A stretch of 64,000 nt of DNA. It comes from Plantactinospora sp. BC1. Lineage in GTDB: Bacteria > Actinomycetota > Actinomycetes > Mycobacteriales > Micromonosporaceae. Numbering within the stretch: position 1 is the first letter of the stretch; every line of letters begins with the position of its first letter. The position numbers and the translations under genes were made by a program. The stretch is from assembly GCF_003030345.1 (NCBI RefSeq), contig NZ_CP028158.1, positions 5,146,001 through 5,210,000 of the forward strand, given 5' to 3'. A model generated the notes under the pieces. The model had not been told where the DNA came from and made no database searches. It saw only the letters and a program-made list of their open reading frames with translations. This document shows, piece after piece, positions 32,832 through 42,509 of the stretch.

Positions 32832-34010
32832 TCAGGACCGGGTGCGGCGGCGACCCGGCCAGTGCCAGTCGGTCGACCGGGCGGCGTCGGAGAGGGCCAC
32901 CCCGAGCAGGACCGTGCCGGTGAAGGCGGCCACCGCGACCGGGGTCAGCGGCAGGAACGCCGGTGCCGTGCCGACCAGCACCACCAGCCAGACCAGCCGG
33001 GACCAGGAGAACTTGCCGAACAGCTCGTACTCGAAGACGGTGCGGCCGATCAGGAAGAGGGCGGGTCCGCCGACGATGACGCCGACCAGGCCGAGCCCGG
33101 CCCGGGTGCGGGACTGGCTGACGAGCTGTTCGAAGCCGGCTGCGGTGCAGACGATGCCGGCCACCATCAGCAGGTGGGTGTACGGCGCCCACCGGGTGGC
33201 CCGGCGCGGCCCACTGTCGATCGCCGTCTGCAGGAGCGCTCCGGCCCGGTGGACGTAGATCTGCCAGAGCAGCAGCATGGTGACGAACGCCAGCAGCAGC
33301 ATCCCCATCCGTTGCGGGTTGAGCCCGTGCTGGCCACTGATCAGCAGCGGCACCAGGATGATGTCGCCGAGCGTCAGGATGACGAACTGCTGGTACCGCT
33401 CGCCGAGGTGCTCGCTCGCCTTGTCGTACTGGGACAGCGGGACCCGGCCCAGCCACGGTGTCGGGTACCGCAGCGCGGCGCTGACGTAGTCGATCACCAG
33501 GGCGATGCCCCAGAGCAGCAGGCGGGTCGAGGCGGGTAGGAAGGCGCCGGCCAGCCAGAGCGCACCGGAGAGCACGAACCAGCAGAGGAACCGGGCCGCC
33601 CGGATCTGGGCCTGGTGGCCGCGGAGCACGGCTATCAGCACGAATCCGCGTACCACGTGGATGGCGACGTACATCCCGGCGAAGAGCCAGCCGAGCCCCG
33701 CGAACGCCTGCGGGAGGCTCGCCGTCATCACGATGCTGCCCAGCATCGCCCAGGCGACGATGACCTGGATCTTGGGCTCGTCCGGGTTGTAGAAGTCGGT
33801 GAGCAGCGCGGTGATCGACCAGACCCACCAGACCGCCATCAGCAGTACCAGTACCTGTGCGGCGGCGAGCCAGGTCACCTCCTCGGCCAACCGCATCGAG
33901 AGCAGGGCGAGCGCCGCGACGTAGACCACGTCGAGCAGCAGTTCCAGCAGGGTCGCCCGCTTCGGTGCCGCGGGGTGGCGCAGCAGCCTGCGCGTCTCGT
34001 CGCTCGCCAT
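32832..34010 (-). CDS. LtrA-family (low-temperature-requirement A) membrane protein
   Basis: The 392-residue protein has about ten membrane helices. It shows the two family marks: an N-terminal ATLLELLLDVVYVAALALLS and the central HLGERYQQFVILTLGDIIL, where the family consensus is HLxERxxxxxIxxLGE (Asp here replaces the usual Glu). LtrA proteins are named from a Listeria gene; the biochemical activity is not established. The gene is separated from DUF5685 by 62 bp on the same strand and could be cotranscribed with it. Confidence 0.85.
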   Translation of the reverse strand: MASDETRRLLRHPAAPKRATLLELLLDVVYVAALALLSMRLAEEVTWLAAAQVLVLLMAVWWVWSITALLTDFYNPDEPKIQVIVAWAMLGSIVMTASLPQAFAGLGWLFAGMYVAIHVVRGFVLIAVLRGHQAQIRAARFLCWFVLSGALWLAGAFLPASTRLLLWGIALVIDYVSAALRYPTPWLGRVPLSQYDKASEHLGERYQQFVILTLGDIILVPLLISGQHGLNPQRMGMLLLAFVTMLLLWQIYVHRAGALLQTAIDSGPRRATRWAPYTHLLMVAGIVCTAAGFEQLVSQSRTRAGLGLVGVIVGGPALFLIGRTVFEYELFGKFSWSRLVWLVVLVGTAPAFLPLTPVAVAAFTGTVLLGVALSDAARSTDWHWPGRRRTRS

Positions 34011-34164
34011 TGAGCCGCCGTCCCACTCCCTGCCGTCCTCGACCGCCGCCTTCTCCTGTCACTAGGCGAACGATCGAGGGGCGGGTAGGACGTAACCCGG
34101 CCGGCGCGGGAAGCGGTCACCCGGCCGGCCGGTCACGGCGGACCGGGCGCGGTGTCCCGGTTGC

Positions 34165-34752
34165 TCAGCGGCCCGGCTGGGCGGCCCGGCGACGGGGCAG
34201 GTCGAGACCCTCGACCGCGGCCTCGACCAGCTCCTGCGGGGTCGCGGCGACGTCGAGGGTGAGGATCCGCTCGTCCGGCCCGGGGCGTTCCAGCGTGGCG
34301 ATCTGCGAGTCGAGCAGGCTGGCCGGCATGTAGTGCCCGGCCCGCCGCGATATCCGCTCCCGGATCACCTCCGCCGACCCGTCGAGGAAGACGAAGTCGA
34401 CGCTCGGCGGCCCCTGCCGGAGTACGTCCCGGTAGGAGCGTCGCAGCGCCGAGCAGGCCAGCACCGTGGAGACCCCCTCGGCGGCGCGTTCGGCCATCCA
34501 GCCGGCGAGCTCGCGCAGCCAGGGCCAGCGGTGCGCGTCGGCGAGCGGCACCCCGGCGCGCATCAGCTCCACGTTGGACTCCGGATGGAACTCGTCCGCC
34601 TCGGCGAAGGTCAGCCCGGTGACCGTGCTGATTCCCACGGCCACGGTGGTCTTGCCCGACCCGGAGACCCCCATCACCACCACGTGCCGGGTGGTGGACC
34701 GGTCCGGCCCGTCGCCGCCGAGCGACGGGCCGGGGCGGCCGTCACCAGTCAT
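34165..34752 (-). CDS. gntK: Gluconokinase
   Basis: The 195-residue kinase has a P-loop GVSGSGKTT, then [38 protein letters not shown] and [15 protein letters not shown], all GntK hallmarks. It phosphorylates D-gluconate to 6-phosphogluconate with ATP in the cytoplasm. Its start overlaps the end of the mannonate dehydratase gene by 11 bp, so it is the last gene of the sugar-acid operon. An Asp/Gly-rich N-terminal extension of about 20 residues precedes the P-loop strand. Confidence 0.95.
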   Translation of the reverse strand: MTGDGRPGPSLGGDGPDRSTTRHVVVMGVSGSGKTTVAVGISTVTGLTFAEADEFHPESNVELMRAGVPLADAHRWPWLRELAGWMAERAAEGVSTVLACSALRRSYRDVLRQGPPSVDFVFLDGSAEVIRERISRRAGHYMPASLLDSQIATLERPGPDERILTLDVAATPQELVEAAVEGLDLPRRRAAQPGR

Positions 34753-35971
34753 GGACGGTGCCGTCCTTGAGCCGGTTGAACGGCAGGTACGCCGGCTGGT
34801 ACGGGAAGCGGGCCGCCGCCTCCTCGTCGAGTTCCACCCCCAGGCCGGGCTGCTCGCCGGGGTGCAGGTAGCCGTCGGTGAAGGTGAACGACTGCCGGAA
34901 CACCTCGTCGGTCAGCGGGCCGTGCCGCATGTACTCCTGGATCCCGAAGTTGTGGATCGCCAGGTCCAGGTGGAGCGCGGCGGCCATCCCGACCGGGGAG
35001 ATGTCGGTCGGCCCGTGGATCCCGGACTTGATCTGGTACTGCGCGGCGAAGTCGAGCAGCTTGCGCATCGCGGTGATCCCGCCGGTGTGCGTGACGGCGG
35101 AGCGGACGTAGTCGATGAGCTGCTCGCGGATCAGCGTCTGGTAGTCCCAGACCGTGTTGAAGACCTCGCCGATCGCCAGCGGGGTGGTGGTGTGCTGCCG
35201 GACCAGCCGCAGCGCCTCCTGGTTCTCCGCCGGGGTGCAGTCCTCCAGCCAGAACAGGTCGTACGGCTCCAGCGCCTTGCCCAGCTTGGCGGCCTGGATC
35301 GGGGTCATCCGGTGGTGGCCGTCGTGCAGCAGCGGCAGCTCCGGGCCGAACTCGGCCCGGACCGCCTCGAAGACCGTCGGCAGGTGCCGCAGGTAGGCCC
35401 GGGTGTCCCAGTCCTCCTCGACCGGCAGCGCGGTGCGCTGCGCCGGCTCGTAGTCGTAGCGCTTGCCGTCCACACTGGTCTGGGCGGCGACGCCGTAGAC
35501 CGCCTCGATGCCGGGGACCGAGGTCTGCACCCGGATCGACCGGAAGCCGAGTTCCAGGTGGTGCCGGATCGAGTCGAACAGCTCCGGGATGTCCCGCCCG
35601 GAGGCGTGCCCGTACGCCATGATCCCGGTCCGGGACGCCCCGCCGAGGAGCTGGTAGAGCGGCATCCCGGCGGCCTTCGCCTTGATGTCCCAGAGCGCCA
35701 CGTCGACGGCGGCGATCGCGGCCATCGTCACCGGCCCGCGCCGCCAGTACGCCGACCGGTAGAGGAACTGCCAGGTGTCCTCGATCCGGTGCGGGTCCCG
35801 CCCGATCAGCAGCGGTACGACGTGGTCGGCCAGGTAGGAGGCGACGGAGAGTTCCCGGCCGTTGAGGGTGCCGTCGCCGAGCCCGGTGATCCCCTCGTCA
35901 GTGGTGATCTTGAGTGTGACGAAGTTGCGGTCCGGGCTGGAGACGATCACGTCCGCGGCGACGATCTTCAC
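34742..35971 (-). CDS. manD: D-mannonate dehydratase, enolase superfamily (ManD/RspA type)
   Basis: The 409-residue enzyme belongs to the mandelate-racemase/enolase superfamily. It starts [18 protein letters not shown], has metal ligands in LHDGHH (Asp), FWLEDC (Glu) and AIGEVF (Glu), and carries the ManD-type loop with [17 protein letters not shown] and NFGIQEYM. It removes water from D-mannonate to give 2-keto-3-deoxy-D-gluconate. Family members differ greatly in efficiency and some act on gluconate, so the substrate is provisional. The GTG at 35971 follows AAAGG; the reading frame farther upstream lacks support. It lies between dgoD and gntK. Confidence 0.88.
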   Translation of the reverse strand: MKIVAADVIVSSPDRNFVTLKITTDEGITGLGDGTLNGRELSVASYLADHVVPLLIGRDPHRIEDTWQFLYRSAYWRRGPVTMAAIAAVDVALWDIKAKAAGMPLYQLLGGASRTGIMAYGHASGRDIPELFDSIRHHLELGFRSIRVQTSVPGIEAVYGVAAQTSVDGKRYDYEPAQRTALPVEEDWDTRAYLRHLPTVFEAVRAEFGPELPLLHDGHHRMTPIQAAKLGKALEPYDLFWLEDCTPAENQEALRLVRQHTTTPLAIGEVFNTVWDYQTLIREQLIDYVRSAVTHTGGITAMRKLLDFAAQYQIKSGIHGPTDISPVGMAAALHLDLAIHNFGIQEYMRHGPLTDEVFRQSFTFTDGYLHPGEQPGLGVELDEEAAARFPYQPAYLPFNRLKDGTVHDW

Positions 35972-36026
35972 GACATGCCTTTCTGCGCTGGGGTGGTGGG
36001 GCGGAGCGGCGCGCCGAGGGGTCGGC

Positions 36027-37175
36027 TCACCACTCCGCGAAGGAGCCGTCGGGATGCCGCCAGACGGGACCGCGCCAGCTGTGCCCGCGCTGGTCCGCCC
36101 GGCGTACCGCATTCTCGTCGATCTGGATGCCGAGGCCGGGACCGGTCAGCCGGGCGATGTACCCGTCGGCGAAGCCGAACGGCGCCCGGTCCACCAGGTA
36201 GTCGAGCACCTCGGCGTCGGCGTTGTAGTGGATCCCGATGCTCTGCTCCTGGATCAGGTAGTTCGGGGTCGCGAAGCCGACCTGGAGGCAGGCGGCCAGC
36301 GCGATCGGTCCGAGCGGGCAGTGCGGCGCGAGCTGTACGTCGTACACCTCGGCCAGTGCCGCGATCTTACGGACCTCGGTGATCCCGCCCGCGTGCGACA
36401 GGTCCGGCTGGGCGACCGCGATGCCGGCCTGGAGCGCCGGCAGGAACTCCTGCCGGCTGTAGAGCCGCTCACCGGTGGAGACCGGCGTACTGGTCGACCG
36501 GACGAACTCGCCGAGCAGGTGCGAGTTCTCCGGTACGACCGGCTCCTCCAGGAAGAACGGCCGGAACGGCTCCAGCAGCGGGGCGACCCGACGGGCGTTG
36601 GCCAGGGTGAACCGGCCGTGGAAGTCGACGGCGACGTCCCGGTGCTCGCCGAGCACCTCCCGGGCGGCGGCGACCCGCCGGACCACCCCGTCGAGTTCGG
36701 CCACCGAGGCGACCGGGCTCATCCGACCGGAGGCGTTCATCTTCACCGCGGTCAGCCCCGCCGCCACCTGCGCGGCGATGTGCTCGGCGACCTCGCCGGG
36801 GTCGTCGCCGCCGACCCAGCCGTACACCCGGATCTTTTCCCGGACCGGGCCGCCGAGCAACTGGTGCACCGGGGCGTCGAAGTGCTTGCCGGCGATGTCC
36901 CAGAGCGCCTGGTCGAGCCCGGAGACGGCGCTGGCCAGGATCGGCCCGCCCCGGTAGAACGACCCCTTCGTCATCACCTGCCAGTGGTCCTCGATCCGCA
37001 GCGCGTCCTGGCCGACGAGCAGCTCGCTGAGCTGCGCAACGGCGGTGCGTACCGTCTCGGACCGGCCCTCGCAGGTCGCCTCGCCCCAGCCGACGGTGCC
37101 GTCCGAGGTCTCGATCCGGACGAACAGCCACCGGGGTGGGACGAGGAAGCTCTCCACCCGTTCGATCTTTGTCAC
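36027..37175 (-). CDS. dgoD: D-galactonate dehydratase
   Basis: The 382-residue protein is closely similar along its length to E. coli Dgo[95 protein letters not shown] and [10 protein letters not shown] are all in order. Metal-binding Asp/Glu/Glu and the catalytic His pair are kept. It dehydrates D-galactonate to 2-keto-3-deoxy-D-galactonate. The GTG start follows GGAGACC. It is 11 bp downstream of the ABC permease gene and 55 bp upstream of manD. The kinase and aldolase of the De Ley-Doudoroff route are not in this window. Confidence 0.94.
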   Translation of the reverse strand: MTKIERVESFLVPPRWLFVRIETSDGTVGWGEATCEGRSETVRTAVAQLSELLVGQDALRIEDHWQVMTKGSFYRGGPILASAVSGLDQALWDIAGKHFDAPVHQLLGGPVREKIRVYGWVGGDDPGEVAEHIAAQVAAGLTAVKMNASGRMSPVASVAELDGVVRRVAAAREVLGEHRDVAVDFHGRFTLANARRVAPLLEPFRPFFLEEPVVPENSHLLGEFVRSTSTPVSTGERLYSRQEFLPALQAGIAVAQPDLSHAGGITEVRKIAALAEVYDVQLAPHCPLGPIALAACLQVGFATPNYLIQEQSIGIHYNADAEVLDYLVDRAPFGFADGYIARLTGPGLGIQIDENAVRRADQRGHSWRGPVWRHPDGSFAEW

Positions 37176-37186
37176 GGTCTCCGCCC

Positions 37187-38011
37187 TCAGCCCTTGGTGG
37201 CCCCGGCGGTGAGGCCGGAGACGACGTACTTCTGCACGAAGAGCGCGATCAGCATGATCGGCAGGGTGACCACCGTGGACGCGGCCATCAGGCCGCCCCA
37301 GTCGATGCTCGCGTAGCCGACGAAGTCGAAGATCGCCACCGGCAGGGTCTTGGTGTCGGCGCCGGAGAGCACCAGGGCGAACATGAAGTTGTTCCAGGAG
37401 AAGATGAAGGACAGGATGCCGGCGGTCGCGATGCCCGGCGCGGAGAGCGGCAGGGTGATCCGCCGGAACGCACCGATCGGGGTGAGTCCGTCCACCTGCG
37501 CCGACTCCTCCAACTCCAGCGGCAGGCCGTCGAAGAAGCCCATCAGGATGTAGACGACCAGCGGCAGCGACACGAACATGTGGCTGAGGATCAGCACGGT
37601 GAAGCCGCCGACCAGCTTCAGGTTGGAGAAGACGTAATACCAGGGCACCAGCAGCGAGACGCCGGGGATCACCCGGGCCATCAGCACCACCAGCGCCGAC
37701 TTCTTCATGTTGAACCGGCTCATCGAATAGGCCGCCGGCACGCCGAGGATCAGCGACAGCACGGTGGCGGCGAAGGCCACCCAGAGGCTGTTGCCGATGA
37801 ACTGGAGGTAGTTCGCCTGGTCGAGGACCTTGGTGTAGTTGTCCAGCACCGGCGTGAACGCGAACGCCTTGCCGGAGTCGTAGATGTCGACGTTGGTCTT
37901 GAACGAGGCGGCGACCATCCAGAGCAGCGGGGCGATCAGCGAGACCACCACCACGGCCAGGGCGACCGCCCGGAAGACCTGGTACGGGGTACGACGCTTG
38001 CGGCGGGCCAT
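37187..38011 (-). CDS. Sugar ABC transporter permease (MalG family)
   Basis: The 274-residue membrane protein has six hydrophobic segments and the cytoplasmic EAA loop EESAQVDGLTPIGAFRRITL that contacts the ATPase. Its start overlaps the stop of the first permease (TGATG). No ATPase gene lies in the cluster, as is normal for actinobacterial class 1 sugar importers that share a single MsiK-type ATPase. The following dgoD gene begins 11 bp on. Confidence 0.95.
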   Translation of the reverse strand: MARRKRRTPYQVFRAVALAVVVVSLIAPLLWMVAASFKTNVDIYDSGKAFAFTPVLDNYTKVLDQANYLQFIGNSLWVAFAATVLSLILGVPAAYSMSRFNMKKSALVVLMARVIPGVSLLVPWYYVFSNLKLVGGFTVLILSHMFVSLPLVVYILMGFFDGLPLELEESAQVDGLTPIGAFRRITLPLSAPGIATAGILSFIFSWNNFMFALVLSGADTKTLPVAIFDFVGYASIDWGGLMAASTVVTLPIMLIALFVQKYVVSGLTAGATKG

Positions 38012-38937
38012 CACTGTGCGCCCTTCTTGCGGCGGGACGTCAACGCCCACATCGAACCGATGATGATCAGGAAGAAGATGATGAGTACGGTCGACGAGAT
38101 GCCGTACTCGTTGTAGTCGAAGCTCAGCCCGTACGCGTACACGTTCAGCGTCTCGACCTCGTGGAACGAGCCGCCGCCGCGCCCCTTGGTGGCGTACAGG
38201 ATGTCGAAGGTCTTCAGCGCGTCGATGCCGCGCAGCAGGATCGCCACGATCACCGTCGGCATCAGCAGCGGCAGCGTGACGTGCCGGAACCGCTGCCAGG
38301 CGCTCGCCCCGTCCACCCGGGCGGCCTCGTCCGGCTCGTTCGACAGCGAGGTGAGCCCGGCCAGCAGGATCAGCACCACCATCGGGGTCCACTGCCAGAT
38401 GTCGATGAAGATGGTCGTCGGCAGCGCGCTGTGCTGGCCGGCCAGCCAGGGTTGCGGGCCGATCCCGACCCAGCCGAGGATCTGGTTGGCCATCCCGATG
38501 TTCGGGTCGAAGATGAGCCGCCACATCATGCCGACCGCGACCGGGGTGGCGACCAGCGGCAGCAGGATCGCGACCCGGACCCACCGCTCGCCCCGGAACG
38601 GCCGCCACAACAGCAGCGCGACCGCCATGCCGAGGACGATCTCGAAGAGCAGCGCCACCCCGGTGAAGCCGACCGTACGCAGCACGGCGGGCCAGAACCG
38701 GTCGGTGTCGGAGAGCACCTCGAGGTAGTTCGCGAAGCCGATGAACTCGGACTCGGCCCGGACCGAGCCCTCGGCGTCGGTCAGGCTGAGATAGATCGTC
38801 CAGGCCAGCGGAAAGATGATCAACGCACCGACGAACGTCATGGCCGGTGCCGCGAAGAGCCACTTGCGGTTGTTGTTCGCCCAGCGGGTCCAGCCGGTCA
38901 GTTCGCCGGACGGCTGGGGGGATGCCAGAGATGCCAT
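38011..38937 (-). CDS. Sugar ABC transporter permease (MalF family)
   Basis: The 308-residue protein has six membrane segments, a polar N-terminus of about 30 residues and the EAA loop DEAARVDGASAWQRFRHVTL. The ATG at 38937 with GGAAAG upstream is preferred to the codon at 38994, which lacks a ribosome binding site and would put the N-terminus in the promoter-proximal spacer. It works with the MalG-type partner and the binding lipoprotein encoded before it. Confidence 0.94.
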   Translation of the reverse strand: MASLASPQPSGELTGWTRWANNNRKWLFAAPAMTFVGALIIFPLAWTIYLSLTDAEGSVRAESEFIGFANYLEVLSDTDRFWPAVLRTVGFTGVALLFEIVLGMAVALLLWRPFRGERWVRVAILLPLVATPVAVGMMWRLIFDPNIGMANQILGWVGIGPQPWLAGQHSALPTTIFIDIWQWTPMVVLILLAGLTSLSNEPDEAARVDGASAWQRFRHVTLPLLMPTVIVAILLRGIDALKTFDILYATKGRGGGSFHEVETLNVYAYGLSFDYNEYGISSTVLIIFFLIIIGSMWALTSRRKKGAQ

Positions 38938-39007
38938 GGGGTGGTCTTTCCGGGTCGGCGGATCCAGCGGCGGGGTGACGGATCGCTCCGTCACCCCGCG
39001 CGATGGC

Positions 39008-40300
39008 CTACTTCTCGTCGTCGAGGAGCTTCTGGAACGCCTCGTTCGCCGTCGCGGCCGAGCCGGCCACGTCCTTGCCGGTGATCGCGTCGACGATCGG
39101 CTGGCCGACGATCTCGCGGGACTCGGCGACCTTCACGACCAGCGGGCGGTCGTGGCCGACGCCGTTCTCGGTGCTGACCTTGATGGCCTCGGCGAGGTCC
39201 TGCGGGTAGGTGGCGATGCCCTCCGGGTTGGCCCAGACCGAGGTACGGGCCCCGGGCACGCCGCCCTTCTGCTGCGCCAGCGTCTGGTCCTTGCCGGCCG
39301 CCCACTGGATGAACTTCCAGGCGTTGGCCTGGTTCTCCGAGCCCTCGTTGACGCCGAGCGCCCAGGACGGGATGTTGTACGGCTTCGAGCCGGCCGGGCC
39401 GGCCGGGAACGGCGCGAACCCGACGCTGTCGGAGACCTTGGACTTGGCCGGGTCGGTGGCGTTCTTGTAGAGCGAGTTCGCCTCGGTGTAGAAGGCCGCC
39501 TTGCCCTGGGTGAAGATCGCCATCGCCTCGGACCAGCTCATGTCGGTGCTGATGTTCTCCGGGCCGTGCTCACGGAGCAGCCCGCCGTAGTACGCGTACG
39601 CCTGCTTGGCCTGCTCGGTGTTGACGCTGGCCTTGCCGCTGCCGTCGACGAAGTCGCCGCCGAAGCTGAACAGGAAGCTGGAGAACTGGGTGACCGCGGC
39701 GGCCTTGCCGGTCCGGGCCACGAAGCCGGCGGTGCCGGGGTTGTCGGCCTCGACCTTGGCGGCCATGGTCTTCAGCTCGTCGAGGGTCTTCGGCGGTGCG
39801 CTGAAGCCCGACTTCTGGAGCAGGTCCTTGCGGTAGTAGAGGACCTCCTGCTCGGTGATGATCGGGATGCCGACCAGCTTCTCCTCGTAGGTGGTGGCCT
39901 GCACCGGCGGGCCCTGGAAGTCGGCGAAGTCGAACGCCGAGTCCTCCTTGGCCCGGTCGGTCAGGTCGGTCAGGTAGCCGTTCTTGGCGAAGAGCTTCCC
40001 CTCCTGGAGGGGCCGGTACATCATCACGTCGATGTCGCTGGAGCCGGCGTTCAACTTGACGTTGTACTGGTCGGAGAGCTGGTCCTCGCCGAGCTGCGTG
40101 ACCTCGACCTTCAGGCCGCTCTGCTGCTCGAACTCCGGCAGTGCCTTCTTTATGTTTTCTGTCCAGACGTGGTTCACCAGGGTGACGCGCAGCGTGTCCG
40201 ACCCGCCGCTGTCATCGCCGCCGCCTCCGCAGGCGGACAGGCCGAGGGCAGCCACCACGGCCAGAGATGTTCCGATTACCGAGCGACGTAACACGTCCAT
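39008..40300 (-). CDS. Extracellular sugar- or sugar-acid-binding lipoprotein
   Basis: The 430-residue protein has a lipoprotein signal ending ALGLSAC, then a Gly/Asp/Ser linker and a type-II periplasmic binding protein fold of the SBP_bac_1 class: TLRVTLVNHVWTENIKKALPEFEQQSGLKVEV, DIDVMMYRP, LTDLTDRAKED, VLYYRKDLL and PYNIPSWALGV. It captures substrate for the MalF/MalG pair. Because dehydratases for sugar acids follow, the ligand may be a galactonate- or uronate-containing oligosaccharide, but binding-protein sequence alone does not show it. First gene of a six-gene operon running to gntK. Confidence 0.93.
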   Translation of the reverse strand: MDVLRRSVIGTSLAVVAALGLSACGGGGDDSGGSDTLRVTLVNHVWTENIKKALPEFEQQSGLKVEVTQLGEDQLSDQYNVKLNAGSSDIDVMMYRPLQEGKLFAKNGYLTDLTDRAKEDSAFDFADFQGPPVQATTYEEKLVGIPIITEQEVLYYRKDLLQKSGFSAPPKTLDELKTMAAKVEADNPGTAGFVARTGKAAAVTQFSSFLFSFGGDFVDGSGKASVNTEQAKQAYAYYGGLLREHGPENISTDMSWSEAMAIFTQGKAAFYTEANSLYKNATDPAKSKVSDSVGFAPFPAGPAGSKPYNIPSWALGVNEGSENQANAWKFIQWAAGKDQTLAQQKGGVPGARTSVWANPEGIATYPQDLAEAIKVSTENGVGHDRPLVVKVAESREIVGQPIVDAITGKDVAGSAATANEAFQKLLDDEK

Positions 40301-40369
40301 CTCCCCTTCCCTCGCGACGCCCCGCCGTTGGGACGCCGCCCGCGGACTCCTACGTCCGCCTAATGCCGG

Positions 40370-40407
40370 ATGCTAGGCCGATAAACCTGACTTAAGCAAG
40401 ACCAGGT
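40370..40407 (-). promoter_or_regulatory. Promoter and operator of the sugar-acid operon
   Basis: On the minus strand TTGCTT (40399-40394) and TAGCAT (40375-40370) are 18 bp apart and drive the binding-protein gene. An inverted repeat ACCTG (40385-40389) with CAGGT (40403-40407), 13 bp apart, overlaps the -35 box, and GACC-A-GGTC (40400-40408) lies in its right part. This is a likely site for the divergent FadR-type repressor. Confidence 0.5.
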
Positions 40408-40417
40408 CACTCACTGA

Positions 40418-40423
40418 TAGGCT
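40418..40423 (+). promoter_or_regulatory. -10 element of a probable leaderless gntR transcript
   Basis: TAGGCT ends 6 nt before the ATG at 40430. No Shine-Dalgarno sequence is present, so the mRNA probably begins at the start codon. Confidence 0.45.
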
Positions 40424-40429
40424 TTATTT

Positions 40430-41191
40430 ATGGCCATGCCGTCACCTGAGGTCGCGTCTGTCCGGCTCGACCCCGGCGAATCCGGGCTGCACGCCCGGCT
40501 GCTCGACCAGTTGGGCACGGCCGTCTGCGCCGGCCAGCTCCCGCCGGGCTCCGTGCTCTACATCGACGACCTCGTCGAGCAGTACGCCGTCTCCCGCTCG
40601 GTGGTCCGGGAGGTGCTGCGGGTGCTCTCCTCGATGGGGCTGGTCGAGTCCCGCCGCCGGGTCGGCACCCTGATCCGGGCCGCCGGCGACTGGAACGTCT
40701 TCGACCCCCAGGTGATCCGCTGGCGACTCGCCTCCACCGGCCGGATCGCCCAGCTCCGCTCGATCACCGAGCTGCGTACCGCCGTCGAGCCGCAGGCCGC
40801 CTCGCTCGCCGCGCTGCGGGCCACCCCGCAGGAGGCGAGCGAGCTGGTCGGGCTCGCCGCGAAGATGTGGGCGGCGGGCAAGGCCGGCGACGAGGCGGAG
40901 TTCCTCCGGCTCGACATCGAGTTCCACCGGCAGGTGCTGGTCGACTCCGGCAACGAGATGTTCGTCAAGCTGCACGAGCTGGTCGCCGAGGTGCTGGCCG
41001 GCCGCCACCACTACGACCTGATGCCGCACTATCCGCACGAGGAGGCGCTGCAACTGCACGCCGACGTCGCCCAGGCGATCCAGCGGCACGACGGCGAGCG
41101 GGCCAAGACCGCGATGGTGCGGATCATGGAGCAGGCCATGAAGGAGATGAGCGCCATCTGGGCGCAGACCGGTCCCGAACCGGCCTCCTGA
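40430..41191 (+). CDS. FadR-subfamily GntR transcriptional regulator
   Basis: The 253-residue protein has an N-terminal winged helix-turn-helix (PPGSVLYIDDLVEQYAVSRS, VVREVLRVLSSMGLVESRRR) and a helical FCD ligand domain containing ITELRTAVEPQAASLAAL and the metal-site pattern with DIEFHRQVL and LHADVAQAI. FCD regulators usually respond to sugar acids or other carboxylates, which fits the divergent dgoD/manD/gntK operon. Operator-like repeats lie between the two genes. A DgoR- or UxuR-like role is inferred. Confidence 0.93.
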   Translation: MAMPSPEVASVRLDPGESGLHARLLDQLGTAVCAGQLPPGSVLYIDDLVEQYAVSRSVVREVLRVLSSMGLVESRRRVGTLIRAAGDWNVFDPQVIRWRLASTGRIAQLRSITELRTAVEPQAASLAALRATPQEASELVGLAAKMWAAGKAGDEAEFLRLDIEFHRQVLVDSGNEMFVKLHELVAEVLAGRHHYDLMPHYPHEEALQLHADVAQAIQRHDGERAKTAMVRIMEQAMKEMSAIWAQTGPEPAS

Positions 41192-41210
41192 CGTCGTTTC
41201 CGGCCGGCGG

Positions 41211-41237
41211 AGAGACCCGGCCGGCGGTACGGTCTCT
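41211..41237 (+). terminator. Possible terminator of the gntR-type gene
   Basis: AGAGACC (41211-41217) and GGTCTCT (41231-41237) form a 7-bp stem with a GC-rich 13-nt loop, 20 bp after the stop codon. Confidence 0.45.
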
Positions 41238-41350
41238 AGATCATCAATGCCGGCGCGGCGGACTATGGTTGGCCGGATCGCGCCGTCGCGGTACGTGGCG
41301 CCGGCGTGTGCCGACCGAGCGCCCGCGTACCAGGAACAGAGGGGACCACC

Positions 41351-42475
41351 ATGGACACACCATCCCGCCCGCCGTTCCGCGCCGACCACGTCGGCAGCCT
41401 GCTGCGACCCGCGCGGCTGCTGACCGCCCGGGCCGACCGGGCCGCCGGGCGGATCTCCGCCGAGGAGCTGCGCGCCGTCGAGGACGACGCGATCCGCGAG
41501 GTGGTACGCCTACAGGAGAGCATCGGGCTGCGTACCGCCACCGACGGCGAATTCCGGCGTACCTCCTGGCACATGGACTTCATCTACCAGCTCGGCGGGA
41601 TCGACCCGGCCGACGAGAAACTGACCGTCGAGTTCTTCAACGCCGCCGGAAAGCTGGAGTTCCAGTCGGCGGCGCTGCGGGTGCACGACCGGGTGAAGCT
41701 GACCGACACCATCTTCGGCGACGCCTTCACCTTCCTCAAGCAGCAGGTCACGACGGGTACGCCGAAGCTGACCATCCCGTCGCCGAGCATGGTGCACTAC
41801 CGGGGTGGCCGGGCCGCCATCGACACCGCCGTCTATCCCGACCTGGACCAGTTCTGGGCCGACCTCAGCGCCGCCTACGCCGAGCAGGTGCGCCGGCTCG
41901 CCGACCTCGGCTGCAGCTACCTCCAGTTCGACGACACCAGCCTGGCCTACCTGAACGACCCCCGGCAGCGGGAGATGGTGGCCGCGCAGGGCGGCGACCC
42001 GGAGCACCAGCACGAGCGCTACATCCGGCAGATCAACGCCTCGCTGGCCGGCCGGCCGGCGGGCCTCTCGGTCACCACCCACATGTGCCGGGGCAACTTC
42101 CGGTCCTCCTGGGCCGCCGAGGGCGGCTACGACTTCGTCGCCGAGGCGCTCTTCAGCCAGCTCGACGTCGACGGCTTCTTCCTGGAGTACGACGACGAGC
42201 GCTCCGGCGACTTCGCGCCGCTGCGGTTCGTCCCGCCGGGCAAGAAGGTGGTGCTCGGCCTGGTCACCACCAAGCGGGGTGAGCTGGAGAGCAAGGACGC
42301 GCTCAAGCGCCGGATCGACGAGGCGGCCCGCTATGTGCCGCTGGAGCAGCTCTGCCTCTCGCCGCAGTGCGGCTTCTCCTCCACTGTGGAGGGGAACGCG
42401 CTGACCCAGGAGGAGCAGGTGGCGAAGCTGCGGCTGATCGTGGAGACCGCCCAGGAGGTCTGGGGCGACAACTGA
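41351..42475 (+). CDS. MetE C-terminal-like cobalamin-independent methyltransferase
   Basis: The 374-residue protein matches only the catalytic C-terminal barrel of MetE (like Bacillus YxjG/YxjH): RADHVGSLLRPARL at the start, EFRRTSWHMDF, then the zinc ligands in TTHMCRGN (His, Cys) and SPQCGFSS (Cys) plus LEYDDERSGDF. Such short forms transfer methyl groups to homocysteine from donors other than methyl-tetrahydrofolate triglutamate, but the donor is unresolved. The ATG at 41351 lies after GAGGGGACC; a longer start at 41306 is unlikely. It follows the gntR-type gene and is convergent with a VOC gene. Confidence 0.88.
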   Translation: MDTPSRPPFRADHVGSLLRPARLLTARADRAAGRISAEELRAVEDDAIREVVRLQESIGLRTATDGEFRRTSWHMDFIYQLGGIDPADEKLTVEFFNAAGKLEFQSAALRVHDRVKLTDTIFGDAFTFLKQQVTTGTPKLTIPSPSMVHYRGGRAAIDTAVYPDLDQFWADLSAAYAEQVRRLADLGCSYLQFDDTSLAYLNDPRQREMVAAQGGDPEHQHERYIRQINASLAGRPAGLSVTTHMCRGNFRSSWAAEGGYDFVAEALFSQLDVDGFFLEYDDERSGDFAPLRFVPPGKKVVLGLVTTKRGELESKDALKRRIDEAARYVPLEQLCLSPQCGFSSTVEGNALTQEEQVAKLRLIVETAQEVWGDN

Positions 42476-42509
42476 GCCCCGGCTCAGCACCGCCCGGCCG
42501 GGCCGCTGG

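Noticed and set aside
42492-42503. Perfect palindrome GCCCGGCCGGGC between the MetE-like and VOC genes
   Set aside because: It has no loop, so it cannot fold as a good hairpin, and such GC palindromes occur by chance at this composition.
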